The position numbers were made by a program, and so were the translations under genes. The notes below the pieces were generated by a model, which made no database searches, was not told the DNA's origin, and worked only from the letters and a program-made list of their open reading frames with translations. Below, in pieces: positions 20,998-33,432 of a stretch of 64,000 bases of DNA (positions within the stretch are counted from its first letter, which is position 1; every line of letters begins with the position of its first letter). Source of the DNA: Trametes villosa (Eukaryota > Basidiomycota > Agaricomycetes > Polyporales > Polyporaceae); the NCBI GenBank assembly GCA_002964805.2, contig PUDQ02000066.1:434001-498000 (forward strand), given 5' to 3'.

Positions 20998-22846
20998 GCC
21001 ATTCGGGCATGTCTGCGCCTTCCGGTGGCCTCTGAACGTTCAACAGGCTAGGACTCACCTCTACACCAAGCTGCCCCACCGGCGGGCTTGGAAGACATCG
21101 TTGGGGCTCACGAGAAGCCATCAGGCTGAGTCGGGAGGTAGCTGCCTGCCCGAGGAGGAACTGGTCGAGTCGGAGTAGGACGGGGGGATGAGGAGGCCGA
21201 GCAAAGTACGTCCCTCTTCTTATAGCACGGTCGGCTCTAAGGCAGCTGCGCAAAACTTCGCCAGGTTGTCGCGGATTATCGATGCCACGACGTTCCCGTC
21301 CTGTCCATCCAACTCGTAAGTCAACGTCGCAAATGAGCATGGATCTCCTGCACGGAGGTCCCGTGGCTCCGCGCGTCATACAAAACCTCCGAACGGAAGA
21401 TGAAACGCGCGGGGCAGCCATAGCGCTCCGGGAGACCTGCGCTCCCAGTGGTCCCGCGTCCAATCCCCTCCAAGCTCCCGCACACTCACCAGCAGCCCGC
21501 GGACGATCCCAATGCGCGGCCCTGCAGCCGAATATTCGACCGTCACCCACGCCCCCTCCTTTCCCCATTCCGGCCGCTACTCATTGTTCCGGCGCGCCTT
21601 CGGCTGCACGAGGACGCACCAAAGCGGGCGTCGAACGCTCATGTTCAGCCCCGTCCGACCGTCTGGAGGCTACTGGTGCGGGTCGACGTCCATCGATAGC
21701 GGCGCCGCGGAGTCGGGGACGGGCAGCATGACCGCCACGCACGGTGCGGCGTTGCCTGGGACTGGAAATTTTCGCTGCGAAGGATGGGAACGGGCAGGAC
21801 GATCGGGCGCGGTGCGCGAGGACGTTGTGCGGCATGCGGTCGATGCTTGGTCGCCGGTCCGAGAGGGGAGGGAAGGTGCGGAGGAGCGGAGGAGCGGAAG
21901 GCTGGGGCGGGCGGAAGGGAGAGTCGACTCCGCGGCTTGCAACTCCGAGTTCGAATTGGAATCGAGCCGCATGTTGTTGCCGCACTGTTGGAAACCGAAC
22001 CGGACGCCCCACGGCCGCCTCGCTTTTGTTCCCTGCACCCGCTCTCCCCCTCTGCTGAACGTTGAACGCTGACTGCGGGTTTGCTGGCTTATCCACCCCA
22101 CGTTGCTCAGACCGCTGTCTCTGTCTCTGGACGCGCTCTGTTGTTGCTGGGGTATCAGGCTGTGCACTTGTGGCGTATCGACCTTCCCGTCTGTCGCTTT
22201 GCGGTTCAGCGGCTCTGCTCACTAGCACTCGAAATATCCGACGTCCTGCGCGGAAGTCGGCCTACCGTTTTTGCATCGATCGACTGTGGGCCGGGTGACA
22301 GGGTGATTCAAGATCGCGGTTTAGAGATGCATCGCTGTACTCGCCTCAGTCCATATCGTAACAGGGGATACCACGGACGCCAGTATCTCTATTGGCGTAG
22401 TTATTGCTGTGTCTTGCGTCCAAGAAACGGGAGGTGCTCCCCTACTATCTGGTTTGCATAAAGCTGCGTATTATTCCCCTTACATCAGAGCAGTGGCACG
22501 GCAGGTTGGTTGGCAGCCCAGCCAGGCTCGTCGGATACGAGATTGTGGCTATCCGCATCGGGACTGCCGTCGAGTCTCGTCCTACCCAGCCTCAACTCGG
22601 ATCTCCAAACTCGGGCCACATCCGAACTTCCTTCACGATTTCTCGGCTTTGACTAAGTCAATCTGCCTACCGAGGGGCCCTAGTGGCGAGACGATGGTGC
22701 AACAGCCTATCCCTCGACATCCGAGCCTCTCGCGTATATGAAGGTGGGCGAATGGCACTGAACGAACATCACCAGCTTCACCAACTCTACTGCACCACCT
22801 TCTCCAACTCTATCACATACCCACCCGTCTCCCCATATCCCCCACA

Positions 22847-23708
22847 ATGCCCCCCATGACTATTGACGACCTCTCCTTCGAGCGCCTCGAGAAGGTCAGT
22901 ATTTTTCTTCACACAATCTAGGCCTCGCGCTCACATCCACCAACAGTGCGCAACACTTCTCAAGCAGAAGTCTCCCCCGAGCCCGGACACAGTCGTGTCC
23001 ATGCTCCGCTCGCTCACCCTCGACGACGACTACTTCCACCGCCGCGCCCTACACAAGCTCTGCACGCAGCGCTCGCCCGGCCTCGAGGACTTCCTCCCGC
23101 AAGCGAGCGAGATCGTCCCGAACCTCTTCATCGCCGACCTCTACACCGCGACCTCGCCCGCCGTGCTCACGCGCCTCGGCGTCACGCACGTCGTCTCCGT
23201 CGTCGCCCAGCCGGGGCAGCGCTACCCGCGCCCGCTCAAGCACCTCTGCGTGCCGATCGAGGACCAGCCCGACGCGGAGCTCCTCGACTATCTCGACGGC
23301 GCGGTCGAGTGGATCGCCGCCGCACTCGCCGGCGGCGGCCGCGTGCTCGTGCACTGCGTCTGGGGGATGAGCCGCAGCGCAAGCGTCGTCATCGCGTTCC
23401 TCATGGCTGCCCGCGGCATGTCCCTCCGCGAGGCGCACGCCCTCGCCCGCTCGAAGCGCCGCGTCGTCCGCCCGAACTCGGGCTTCCTCAACCAGCTCTC
23501 GATCTTCGAGCGCGTGACGCGCCTCCGCGAGGGCCACACCCACCGCCAGAAGGAGACGCGGAAACGGGAGCAGGCGGACGTGGTGCACGCGCTCGACGCG
23601 GACGACCTCGCGCGCCGGATGGAGGCCGTGCAGGAGAAGGGCTACTTTGATGCGCGGGATTTGAGCCGGAAGATGGCCGCAGTCGCTATCTCGCAGGAGG
23701 CATCATAG
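22847..23708 (+). CDS. Dual-specificity protein phosphatase
   Basis: Exon 1 (22847-22894, 16 codons) and exon 2 (22947-23708) join in phase 0 across a 52-nt intron to give 269 residues. The catalytic domain spans about residues 70-215. EIVPNLFIADLYTA is followed by LGVTHVVSVV, then DYLDGAVEWIA and the P-loop VHCVWGMSRSASVV, with the nucleophile at Cys153 and Arg159. This is the atypical DSP (VH1-like) signature HCXXGXSRS. The general acid is probably Asp in the VPIEDQPDAELL segment. A helical, charged tail rich in Arg/Glu/Asp follows. It probably dephosphorylates Ser/Thr/Tyr-phosphorylated proteins in cytosol or nucleus. There is no localisation signal. It is unrelated in layout to the larger phosphatase at 7.6-9.8 kb. 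Confidence 0.92.
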
Positions 23709-24669
23709 CACATGAGGAGACCCTTGTCGAGCTTGAGGGAGTGGCGTTCCGCGAACGTTTTTGTGAAACGATAGGCTTTGGAATGCATTGCTTTGAACTA
23801 CCTTGCTTTTGCCTCTCTCAGACGGGGATCGGTCTCGCGGCTCCGTCATGGTCCGAAGGCGCGTACAGCAAGGTAACTTTCAGTGTTCTGAAGTGAACCT
23901 TGCAATTACGGCTCGCAGCAAGTGACGTTCCATCTTCAATGAGCGGCTCTGTTCCGCAGTTCAAGGTCATGTTTACTCTCCCATTGATGCGGTTGTAACA
24001 TTACTACGATCACTCATTCTGTTTCCCAACGTAGCAATCCTTACTTTTGTAACTGCAGCGATTTATGGTACTGAATAGGCCTCGTTGTCCGAGCCCCGAG
24101 CTCATGGCGCGCATGGCAATGATCGACCCCGATGAGCACGCTTCCAAGGCATCGTGCTTGCAATTACGTGTACAGGCTCGCCGGGGCGGCCTGGCGCAAT
24201 GTGCATTCCTCTCAACAGGACGGTAGATTTCCCAGTAGGGCCAAACAGCGCTGGCTACTGGTCATGCTGGCCGACCGGCGAGAGCGCACGATCGATCCCG
24301 ACCACCACAACATAACAACGTTCCAACGATGCCGCATGACGGCGCGCAAGGCCGAGCTACTACAAATCCCTGGTACTTGGCGTATGGCATGAGCGGAACG
24401 CGAGATCACGCGTAGTCAGGGTTGCGCACATACTCCGTCTGGCTGGACCGCCTGCCGGTAACGGCGTGTGCCCAGGTGTGTGGAAGCAGCGTGCACTGCT
24501 AGTATATTCACGTACCATTTCGATCCTTAACGTCATGAGCTCAGCGCGACTGCAAGATCGAAGATAAGATAGAAGTACACCCAAAATATACACACAGCAA
24601 GGACAGCACGCGGACAGTCACGACCACAACTCTGAGCATGCGCACGCGCAGACACCGACCCGCCACAGC
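23709..24669. other. Convergent 3' spacer
   Basis: About 960 nt between the 3' ends of the plus-strand phosphatase and the minus-strand FNT gene. It holds only short frames. No RNA gene, repeat or mobile-element end is recognised. Confidence 0.45.
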
Positions 24670-26242
24670 CTACCGCGACCGGCTGCTGTCGGCCTCGTAC
24701 ACCACCGCCGCCCGCTTCTCGTTGTCGTCCGAGCTCCTGCGGCTCCCGCCCGTAATGTCGTTGGGGCCGGAGCCGCCGTTGAAGCCCTCGCCCTCCTCGG
24801 CCCCGCGCAGCGCGCCCGCGGGCGTGTAAGTGGGCGTGAAGAAGTAGAGCGCGGGAAGTGCGACGAGGAGCGCGCCGACGATGTTCCCGAGGTATGCAGC
24901 GATGAGGGATCTGTGGGCGCGTCAACCTGTTATCCTGTTCTCAGGGTTAAATGGACAAGACGTACTTGCGGATGTACTCTGCAACGGTGAGGTTGGCGCC
25001 GAAGAGTATACCGAGGGGCACGGAGAACATGTTCGCGACAACTGTGCGTGTATAAATGTGAGCGTGTATTTGCTTACGATGCGTGCGAGGACTTACCGTG
25101 GTCGTACCCGCAGGTGACGAAAATCTACCAGTGGTGCCGGCGTTTAACTGGGGCAAAGCTGGATACTAGTGCGAACGTACCATAATCGGGACCCACAAGG
25201 CTAGGATCTGTTTGTTCACGCTCTTAGTCACCACGTACGTTAGACAGCGTCGTGCTGCTTTGACTCACCTTCGAAATGGTATCGCGCGCGCCCGCCGCTT
25301 GCTACAGGTACGCAGTGTGGCGTGAGCCATGCGCCAACCCGAAACTCTGACCTGAGACGTACCCAGACGGCCACGCAGACGAGCCAATTGCATCCGATCC
25401 CACGCAAGAATATCTGGTGCCACTCTGGTTCTGACGCCTTGTGCCTGGAACCTTCGTCAGCGAAGCAGATTGGGTTATGATTCAAGGCTTACATCGCGAA
25501 TGTCACGGCGTACGTGTTGTATGGCGCCGTAGAGATAATACCGGTATCTATGGGCCAGGTCAGTACCTATCGAGGACATCCGTGCGATAAGCTTACATTT
25601 GGTCAAGACAGACGCGAAGAACAAGCTCCCGCACAGGTTCCCAAATGTGACTGTCCGCAAGGTAAGCCCAGCGCCGCAGAGCCTGCTTGTACGACGTACC
25701 AATCAGCCAGTTGTATGCCAACCCCCACCATGGGACTGCGCCTTTGATACACGCCATGGGATAGATCTAGATCAAGAAGGTCAGTAAAATCTCGACACCT
25801 GCCAGAGAATATGACTGACCATCATGTTGCTTGTCAATAGTTCTTGCCCTTGAAGTACGATCCTGCCACGCACAGGCTCAGTCTATCGCACTCCTCGCTA
25901 CAGCGGCACCAGAAAGCCCCCGCTCACATTATCAGCCCCACAGGAAAGACGGCACCCCCGAAGAACTTGACTAGGCCAGGGTTCGTCATGTTGATCCCTC
26001 CCGAGCCGCCAGACACAATCTCCGAAAGGAGGCCTCCAAAGGACAGCATGACGCCTGCTGCAACCTGTCCAGACCGCGGCCGCTCAGTCGCCACTCGCGC
26101 CCCCGCAGACACGCGCAACACGCACCGCTTTGAAGAACACAACGTCACCACGGGTCCTGTGCTTTACGACGCCGTGCTCGATCATCGCCGCCGCGACCTG
26201 GGCGGGCTTGAGCGTGCTGGGCGGGTCGAAGGTGGCGGCCAT
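24670..26242 (-). CDS. Formate/nitrite transporter (FNT) family channel, 12 exons
   Basis: This is a membrane channel for small monovalent anions (formate, nitrite, lactate-like). Twelve exons (26242-26126, 26064-25928, 25862-25820, 25766-25700, 25650-25597, 25547-25493, 25444-25363, 25301-25269, 25207-25181, 25124-25097, 25041-24966, 24910-24670) close in phase to 319 residues. Six hydrophobic segments are visible. Family marks include GGINMTNPGLVKF in the first half, a TSNMM motif (the half-helix region), GNLCGSLFFA, GIGCNWLVC, and VTCGYDHVVANMF carrying the central His. The C-terminal tail is hydrophilic, Gly/Ser/Arg-rich and lacks an obvious sorting signal. Four exons are under 45 nt (43, 33, 27 and 28). 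In fungi related proteins import nitrite (NitA), but no nitrate genes are nearby, so the substrate is open. Confidence 0.93.
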
Positions 26243-27100
26243 GTTCGTAGGGCGGCGGGTCTGCGAGAGGGGGAGACGGGGCCGAGGGCGCGGGTGGGAG
26301 TCCGGTGACGAGGACTAAATAGCTCGCTGCTGACGCTTGCGCCGCCTGGCGTCTGAAAGAACCACGGCCGTTAGATCTGCGAGCCGTGCGACAAAAATAG
26401 CCGACGGTGTGAATCGCAGCAGCCCTGTGCGCGGATAGTGGTCAGAAGACTGCCTGAACGCGTTGGAGCGTCGAGGAGAGGAACGTAAAGAAGGCACTGA
26501 CATGCGTCCTGGTGGCCCTGACGGACAGAGTGAATGTTGAAGACATGGACGAGCAGTAAGTAGCATGTGCTTCAGTGCATTTGGCAGGCTCGATCAGCGA
26601 CCGGCCACGCACGGCAAGACTGCCTCCATTTCATCGCCAGAGGACGGGTTCCAACCGAGAATACGCGGTGTGTATGTCTTCAGGGCGTACCATTGCCAAG
26701 CCACACCGCTGTTCAAGGAAGAGTGTGGGGAAATGCGGGGTATGATCGTTTGCCGGTAGATGATGCACGAGATGTTCCTGAGAAGAATTCCAGGACGCGA
26801 TGCTGAGATGTAAGCCTGCTTCAATCTTCAAATTCCCCATGCGGCACAGCTGGATGACGAAGGTTACGGTTGCTTTCAACGAACCCCCCAGTGTTGGGAG
26901 TGGCGTGCCTGCGCAAGGCAGAGTTCGAAGCTTCGCGCCACACGGGGGGCTCGGGAGTATCGTCGCCCTCAAACTGCAAGTCAGGATTCAGGATTCTGCA
27001 CCACATGGAGGTACGGCGATTTCACACACATGTAGCCTAAACTCCAGCGGTTCCCCATCGTCGTCGCTCCCACCGCTTCCTCCGACCCGCGCGAGCCCAC
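26243..27100. other. FNT promoter region and 3' flank of F-box gene 1
   Basis: About 860 nt. A TATTTAG on the minus strand about 75 nt upstream of the FNT start is a weak TATA candidate. Nothing else is recognised. Confidence 0.4.
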
Positions 27101-28196
27101 TTACATCCGCTCCGACCACTCCTTCTCCAGCAATCGGGCCCAAGCGGCGGTGTCGCCGCGCGTCGCCGGAGGCTCCTGAACGAAATCCACGCGAGCCTCC
27201 GCGGGCGCATCCGTCGGAGCCGCGCTCGCAAACACCTCCCGTATCTTGTCCACGCCCTCCACGGCCTCTGGCGTCGGCCGCACGATGAGGGTGCGCAGCG
27301 CGCTGAACTCGCGCGGCTCCGTGCGGACGATTTCGCGTATAGACCGGATCGCACTGGTGTCGACGTGTGAGAGGCGCAGGACGACGAGCCGTGGAGCGAG
27401 CCGCGCCCACACCGGCAGCGCGGCCGACACGGGCACTCTCTTCGGAGGCTCTAATGCCGTCCCGCTGGGGTGGACGATGTGCAGGCGCCGTAGAGAGGGG
27501 AAGGGCGGGTTCGCTGTGACCTCTGCGAGGTCAAGCGGCCCGCCAGCAGCGTAGAAGTCGAGGTTTCCCGGTTCTCCCCATCCGCCGTGACGGTTGGCCT
27601 CGTCTGGGAGGCGTACGAACAGGCGATCCTCCGAGAGCAGCGTGAGTTCTCGCAGCGCGGGGAGCGTGCACCGGACGAAAGGCAGCAGGATGTCGCGCGA
27701 TTGCAGGACCGTCAGCGTCTCGAGGCGCGCGCCGACGAGCGCAAAGAGGCGCGTGAGGAGGTCGACGCAGCGCGCATTCCACTCCTCCTTCGCCTCGCGC
27801 CACGAGTGGAAGTCGCGCATGTGGTACGCGCCCTCGAGGACGATCATGTCCGTCTCTCCGGGGAGGAAGGATAACAGGAGGTGCCGCACTGGGGGCGGGT
27901 TGGCGCCGGCGGCTTCGTACTGCGCCAGGAAGGCCTCGATGTCGCGTAGCTTTGAAAGCCGGACGCTGTGGTAGCGGTATGGGGTGGCGATTGAGCGGAA
28001 GGCGCGGGAGACGCGTGAGAGGGCCAACGAGGTGCGTCCTCCGTCGGTGCATGCTGACTCGAAGATGGCATGCCACAGCTCGATAGGAAGCCAGTCGGCC
28101 AAAACCTGGGTATTTGACGCTTAACCTACAACTTCAAACGATAAAAGTATGGCTCACCTCGGGTTTCTGAAGCCTGTGGATAAGCGCTTGCAACAT
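27101..28196 (-). CDS. F-box-like protein (paralogue 1)
   Basis: Exon 1 (28196-28158, 13 codons) joins exon 2 (28105-27101) in phase 0 to give 347 residues. An F-box-like helix set occupies about residues 15-60: LPIELWHAIFESACTDGGRT, then LALSRVSRAFRSIA. The rest is a Leu-rich domain with LLLSFLPGET, LETLTVLQSRDILLPF and LRELTLLSEDRLFVRLP, read as degenerate leucine-rich repeats. F-box proteins usually act as substrate adaptors of SCF ubiquitin ligases, binding Skp1 through the F-box. Two paralogues with the same segment order lie at 38.3 and 40.1 kb. The first exon was chosen because the long open frame itself has no ATG before the F-box. Confidence 0.82.
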
Positions 28197-29707
28197 CTTC
28201 AAGGGGCGGGTGGATGGTATGCTTTCCCCATGGGTCGGAGGAGATTTTAAGGACGATACTGTTTAGACCGCAGCCGCGCCAAGCGCTAGCGAGCTGGTCG
28301 GCGCCTAGCAACGACGGTGTTCGTTGCTTTCCCGAAGGCGATACCGACCAATGTATCACGGCGGACCGTACAAACGAGCGAAGAACGGCATCTTCTTAGA
28401 ACATTGGATGTTGTCGGTAATCGGAGGCGAAACCGTCCTGGAGGTGAGTTGAGGCTGTGCACACGCATGGACTAGGATATCGGTACTTGGTTTGCACTGG
28501 CTTCGTGCGCCCTGGCAGCGAAATAGTATCGCCATGTCGTTATATGTTTCACCTCGAGCATGCGTAGAGAATCACCTGCGCGCGACCGGCCGTGCTGTTA
28601 GCAGGTAAGTGGCTGTAGCCGTGTGCTACACGTACCTGTGTTCAATAGGCGATCGTCTGGGACGATGCCCGCCGACAGGACAGATGCTCGATAGGAACAG
28701 GAAGCGTGCGGACGCACACATGGATGATTCGAGAGATGCTAGTATGTCGCGTGGTAGGCCTACTACGCTCTGTCGGATGACCATCGTGTAAGTGGCGCCG
28801 CGCTCAATGCTACAGCGTCGGGGAGCCGTGTGGGTGCCCGCCGACCAGAACAGCCGTCGTAGAACCTGAATGGATCCGAAGTAAGCAGATACGTCGTATT
28901 GGACGACAGAGACATACAAAATACCCCTCTGGACAGTCATGCATTTCCTGTCGTACGAAATTCTGACAACTGATCCTCCAGCCCTGCTCATGGCAAGGGC
29001 ACAGAGCCCGGGCCAATGGGGCAACATAGCGCATGATAGCGCGAATAGCCAACTGTAGGCTCAGGCATGAACATCACTCAAATGTGAATAGTAAACTCTG
29101 GGGAATACGCAGTGAGACGGAGAAGGGCAATGCTCGGGGGCTTCACTCACATACACGCCGTGTATATAGCGTCCGAAAAAGATATCTTGGCCCATTGGCT
29201 ATGTACGCCGCGACGACCACAGTTATTTTCCCTCGTCTGCGTTCACGTCACCGGACGGTCGTACCTCTTACGTTTATTGAACGCAGCCTGTGGTGCAAGC
29301 AGTCTTGTAGAAGATAGCTCTAAGCTGGTTTCCGAGCATAGTACAGATTCCCAAGCAAGGCAAGTCGAGTTTTCCGTGTCGAGGCAGCCACCACACAGCG
29401 AGTTACGGGAATAGAGCTTATTCGCGTAATAGGGGGAGCTGCGAGATGAACGCGAGTACCCGAGCACATGCGGTCGTGGTGGCCGGGACCAAGAAGCGAG
29501 CGACCGCCGACGCCCGACGCGGGAGCGCTCTTCGTTCTCTCCTCATCCACCACAACTCAGCACTCTGTATTATACCCCCAAATACCTGCTTTTCAGCATC
29601 TGCCTCTCTTTTTGACCCCTGCCGCCTCTGCTTGAACCCGGACAAAACTCGCGCACAAGGAAAAACTCTGGAACTACTAGGAGAACGATACCCGGGCAGC
29701 CTTAGCG
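28197..29707. other. Divergent intergenic region
   Basis: About 1.5 kb between an F-box gene (minus) and the RhoGAP gene (plus). AT content is higher than in the genes. Only short frames are present. The last 150 nt before the RhoGAP start are pyrimidine-rich and look like its promoter and leader. Confidence 0.45.
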
Positions 29708-32700
29708 ATGTCGACCGCCACCGAGACGCATACACCCACGCAAAACGCGACCGTAGGGGCGACGCCGACGCCCGGAACTAGTGCGGCTCAGAACGAAAAC
29801 GTGCTGCCAACGCCGGAGGTCCGACTGAACGGAAGACGCGCTTCTAGTCTGCACGGCGTAGCCTCCACTGGGGCAGGCGGGGACGACGGATGGGGATCTC
29901 ATTTCTGGGTCACTCTCATAGATCCGCAGGTATGTGCCATGTTCCTCTGCTTCTTATATATGAGTATGCTCGTCTTTTGGAACTACCGGGCATCCTACGG
30001 TCGAGGATCATTGATTTTCGCATTGAATGGATGCTAATGCATCCGTGTCGGAGTCGCGCTCCTCGTAGAAGTGGCATACGAGAGAACAGTTCAGATACTC
30101 TGCATGTCACTTAGGCAACGGTCACCATCGTGTGGCGATAGCGGCGAGCGAGCTTCCATGCGTGGCTACGAAGGTGCTAGTCGCAATCACCACCGAAGGC
30201 AGGATCATCCAACCCGCGTCACGGCCGTATTCTATTGCAAGGCGATGATCTGCGTTTCTCCGGAGTTGGTGTGGCCATTGAATTTCTTCGGGGATGGGTG
30301 GTCGCAGCCACTCTTGATCGCAAACGTTATTGGAATGAGAAGCTGACGTTCTTGTGCACTCTAACAGACACAGGTTTCGTTCTATGCATGTCCTGCCACG
30401 GGGGAGGTAAGCTGGGACCCTCCAATTGGGAACTTCTTGTGAGATTTCTATCGCCGCGTGCTACGTTCGTCATCTCACTGCGGAGGCGTTAGGTTACCGC
30501 CTAGTCCCGATGGCGAATGGTGGGAGATGTACGACGAGGCCAGCGGCCTCAACTATTACTACCATACCAAATCCGGGGAGACCGTCTGGGAACGCCCGAA
30601 CGCCTTCGTGATTCCCCTAGGCGTACTGCAAAACACCGCACTCGCGAGGCGGCTTTCTATGCGCGATCGCAGCGGAGACGCAAATGGCAAGAGCCCGCAG
30701 AAGCAGCCCTCCGGCGCACCAGACCGGATGCCGTATCGTCGCTCCCGCTCGTATACGTCGGACAAGGACGCGGTGCTGAACGGCCGCTCACACAAAGGCG
30801 GTGGCAGCGCCCTCCACCCGCGCCCTTCGCAATCGTCCACGAGGAGCTCTCCCGGACGCACGCAACACCCGCCCCCCAGCCCCAATACGTCATCCGCACG
30901 CACTAGCTCATCCTCGAAGCGCGCGCCCTCCGGACGCAAGTCAGCTTCGAGCTCTGATCACCAACATGACAGCTCCGGCTCCCAGGCAGGACCGCTCGCG
31001 TACGGACATGGTCATCCCCTCGATCCCATCCCTGGGTCTCCCTACAACACCGACGCGGCTCCCTCCCCAGCTCCGTCTGAAGGTGGACGCAAGTCAATGT
31101 CAGGGACGCCGGTCAACGGACAGCGCGCAAGCTCCCCGAAGAAGGACAGCATCCCGCAGCGGAAGAGCACCGCCGATGACAGCACCCTCGGCCGCTCTCG
31201 GTCCAAGTCGTCCTCCTACATGCAGTACCGCTCCCCGCAGCCACAGAGCCTAAACGCCGCGCTCGAAATGATCGCGCTGTCCAGCTCGCAGTCGTCCAAT
31301 TCACATGACAAGCCTGACGGATCTGACAACGGACACGCCGCGCGCTCCGCCACGCCGTCGCTACAGGGATCGCCCCCGAGGGTCAGAATCAACACGGACC
31401 CAAAGCTCCTGAGCGTCGCCTCTCACAGCGACCAGAACCACACCGGCACTCCCCCCGGAACACCCTCCCGCTTCAAGTTCAAGGGCAAAGACAAGGGCAG
31501 CGTACCCTCTACGCCTATGAAACTCACGCCTGTATCGCCGCAACCCCGGCGCAGCGTATCTGGTCCGGCCGGTGCGCACCTACGAGGAAAGTTCATTAGT
31601 AGCCCCGTATTGGACCCAGGTGCGTCGGTACCAGCATTCTGTCGCCTAGCATGTGTTGACACCAGGTGCAGAGGCTACCCGCCACATGAGTCAGTTGATC
31701 AACCGGACGGGAGGTACACCCATACCCATCGACATCTACCAGAACACGGGCCGCAAGTCAGATGTTTCCCTAAACACTGGGTGCGTACTATTCATGATGA
31801 GGCGACAGCATGTTATCGACGTCCACCCAGGAAGCACCCCGTTCTCCCTGACGACCTGGTGTCGGACATCCGCCAATTCGCGGAATCGGACTTCGCGCAT
31901 CGCTACTTCTCCACGCACAAGACAGGCTTCATCTTCAAGCGCACCGTGCCCGTAGCTCAGGTCATGACCTGGCAAAGAGTGCGTACTCCTCTCCTTCCTA
32001 CATGGCGCTGCCCTCCAACTAGCCATGTAGACGCCCATCGCCAATCCCCTCCTTAACCTCAACCGCAACCTACACAAAGACGCTGTGAAGACGTTCAAAG
32101 TAATTCAGCGCCTCATGGGTGATCGCGAGCGTGAACGTCCCGGAGCCTACGCTTCGTCTCCCGTCAAGTCATTCAACGGGTCTACGACGTCGCTTCCCCG
32201 TGGGCCATCGAATGCCCTACTGGAAGAGGAGCGGTGGCTCCTTGGAGAGGGACTCAGTCATGGAGAGCTCCGTGACGAGATCTACTGCCAGGTGATCAAG
32301 CAGCTCAATGGCAATCCTAGCAAGTGCGTGCCTGTTCGTTCTAGGTCATTTGCGCGATCTCATGAGCTTTTGCGTGCGACAGGGAGAGCATCTTCAAGGG
32401 TTGGCAGCTGCTTTGCGTACTGCTCGTCACGTTTCCGCCATCGAAGGACTTCGAGTCCTACCTCCAGTCCTACATTCAACAGGCAACGGCTCAGCACGAA
32501 GGCCGGATTGACGTCATGGCGAAGTACTGCCTGCGCCGTCTGGCGTATGTGTCGAAGAAGGGCCCAAGAGGGAAGCCGCCCACTGTGGCAGAGATCGAAA
32601 CCGCGTCGGTCAGTGTTTATCGTACTATCATGGGAGCTTTCCTACTCACATACGCCATGGGCAGGATGCTGCGTTCCACCCATCCATCTTCGGAGAAACG

Positions 32701-33432
32701 CTCGATGGCGTCTTCAGGCTACAAGAGCGTAACTATCCCGACAAGAAGGTACCCATCATCCTGCCTTTCCTGGCGGACGGCATCCTCGCCCTCGGTGGCA
32801 CGAAGCACGAAGGCATCTTCCGCGTGCCCGGCGACGGCGACCTCGTGTCGGACCTGAAGCTCCGCATCGACAAGGGATACTACAGCCTCGAAGGCGTCGA
32901 CGACCCGCACGTCCTGGCGTCGCTCCTGAAGCTCTGGCTCCGCGAGCTGTGCGACCCCCTTGTCCCGGACGAACTCTACAACGATTGCATCACGTCCGCG
33001 CACAACCCCGAGGCGTGCGTGCAGATCGTGCAGCGTCTCCCCACGATGAACCGCCGCGTGGTGCTGTTCGTGATCAGCTTCCTACAGCTGTTCTTGGAGG
33101 AGAAGATCCAGAGCGTGACGAAGATGACCGCGCCGAACCTGGCGCTCGTGATGGCGCCAAATCTGCTGCGATGCAACTCAGAGTCTATGTTGGTCGTGTT
33201 TACGAACGCCCAGTAAGTCGATACTTCCCTCACTGTCCTTTGCCTTCTGTGCTCAACGTGTCTTAATAGATACGAACAAACGTTCGTGTACAATCTCCTC
33301 CTGCATTTGAAATGCGCCGAGGTCGACCCCGATTTCGTGCCCACCCACGGGCAAGGCGCCATCTCCCCCCGCCCAGCGACCCCCTCCGCCCCCCGCCAAT
33401 CGAAGCCCCGTCACCACCGCCCCAACTACTAA
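29708..33432 (+). CDS. WW-MyTH4-RhoGAP domain protein
   Basis: A GTPase-activating protein for Rho-family GTPases, with a layout like animal ARHGAP39 (Vilse) and its fungal relatives. Nine exons (29708-29929, 30368-30438, 30493-31619, 31666-31780, 31831-31978, 32031-32323, 32383-32608, 32665-33212, 33270-33432) close in phase to 970 residues. Residues 65-130 hold two WW-type units (SFYACPATGEVSWDPP and EWWEMYDEASGLNYYY...GETVWERP). A disordered Ser/Pro linker of about 330 residues follows. Then come a MyTH4 domain (MTWQR, ALLEEERWLLGEGLSHGELR, DEIYCQVIKQL, KGWQLLC) and the RhoGAP domain, with LPFLADGILALGG and the arginine finger Arg787 in GIFRVPG. It probably regulates Rho/Cdc42 and polarised growth. 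Intron 1 (438 nt) is about eight times longer than the others, and the upstream splice choice there is the weakest point. Confidence 0.9.

Larger units (their letters stand above)
19816..22846. other. 3-kb gene desert with inverted repeats
   Basis: No gene is supported. Long frames on both strands at 20.8-22.2 kb are Arg/Ser/Pro-rich, overlap each other and lack motifs or splice logic. Two inverted repeats lie at 20756-20806 and 20887-20997. The last 150 nt are pyrimidine-rich, typical of the promoter and 5' UTR of the phosphatase that follows. Confidence 0.45.

Noticed and set aside
20825..21568. 247-codon minus-strand frame in the gene desert
   Set aside because: It runs across the inverted repeat and has a biased composition with no motif or splice logic.
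30458..32056. Single-exon reading of the WW/MyTH4 region
   Set aside because: It runs into intron sequence after residue DPG. The split model restores the MyTH4 start and keeps phase.
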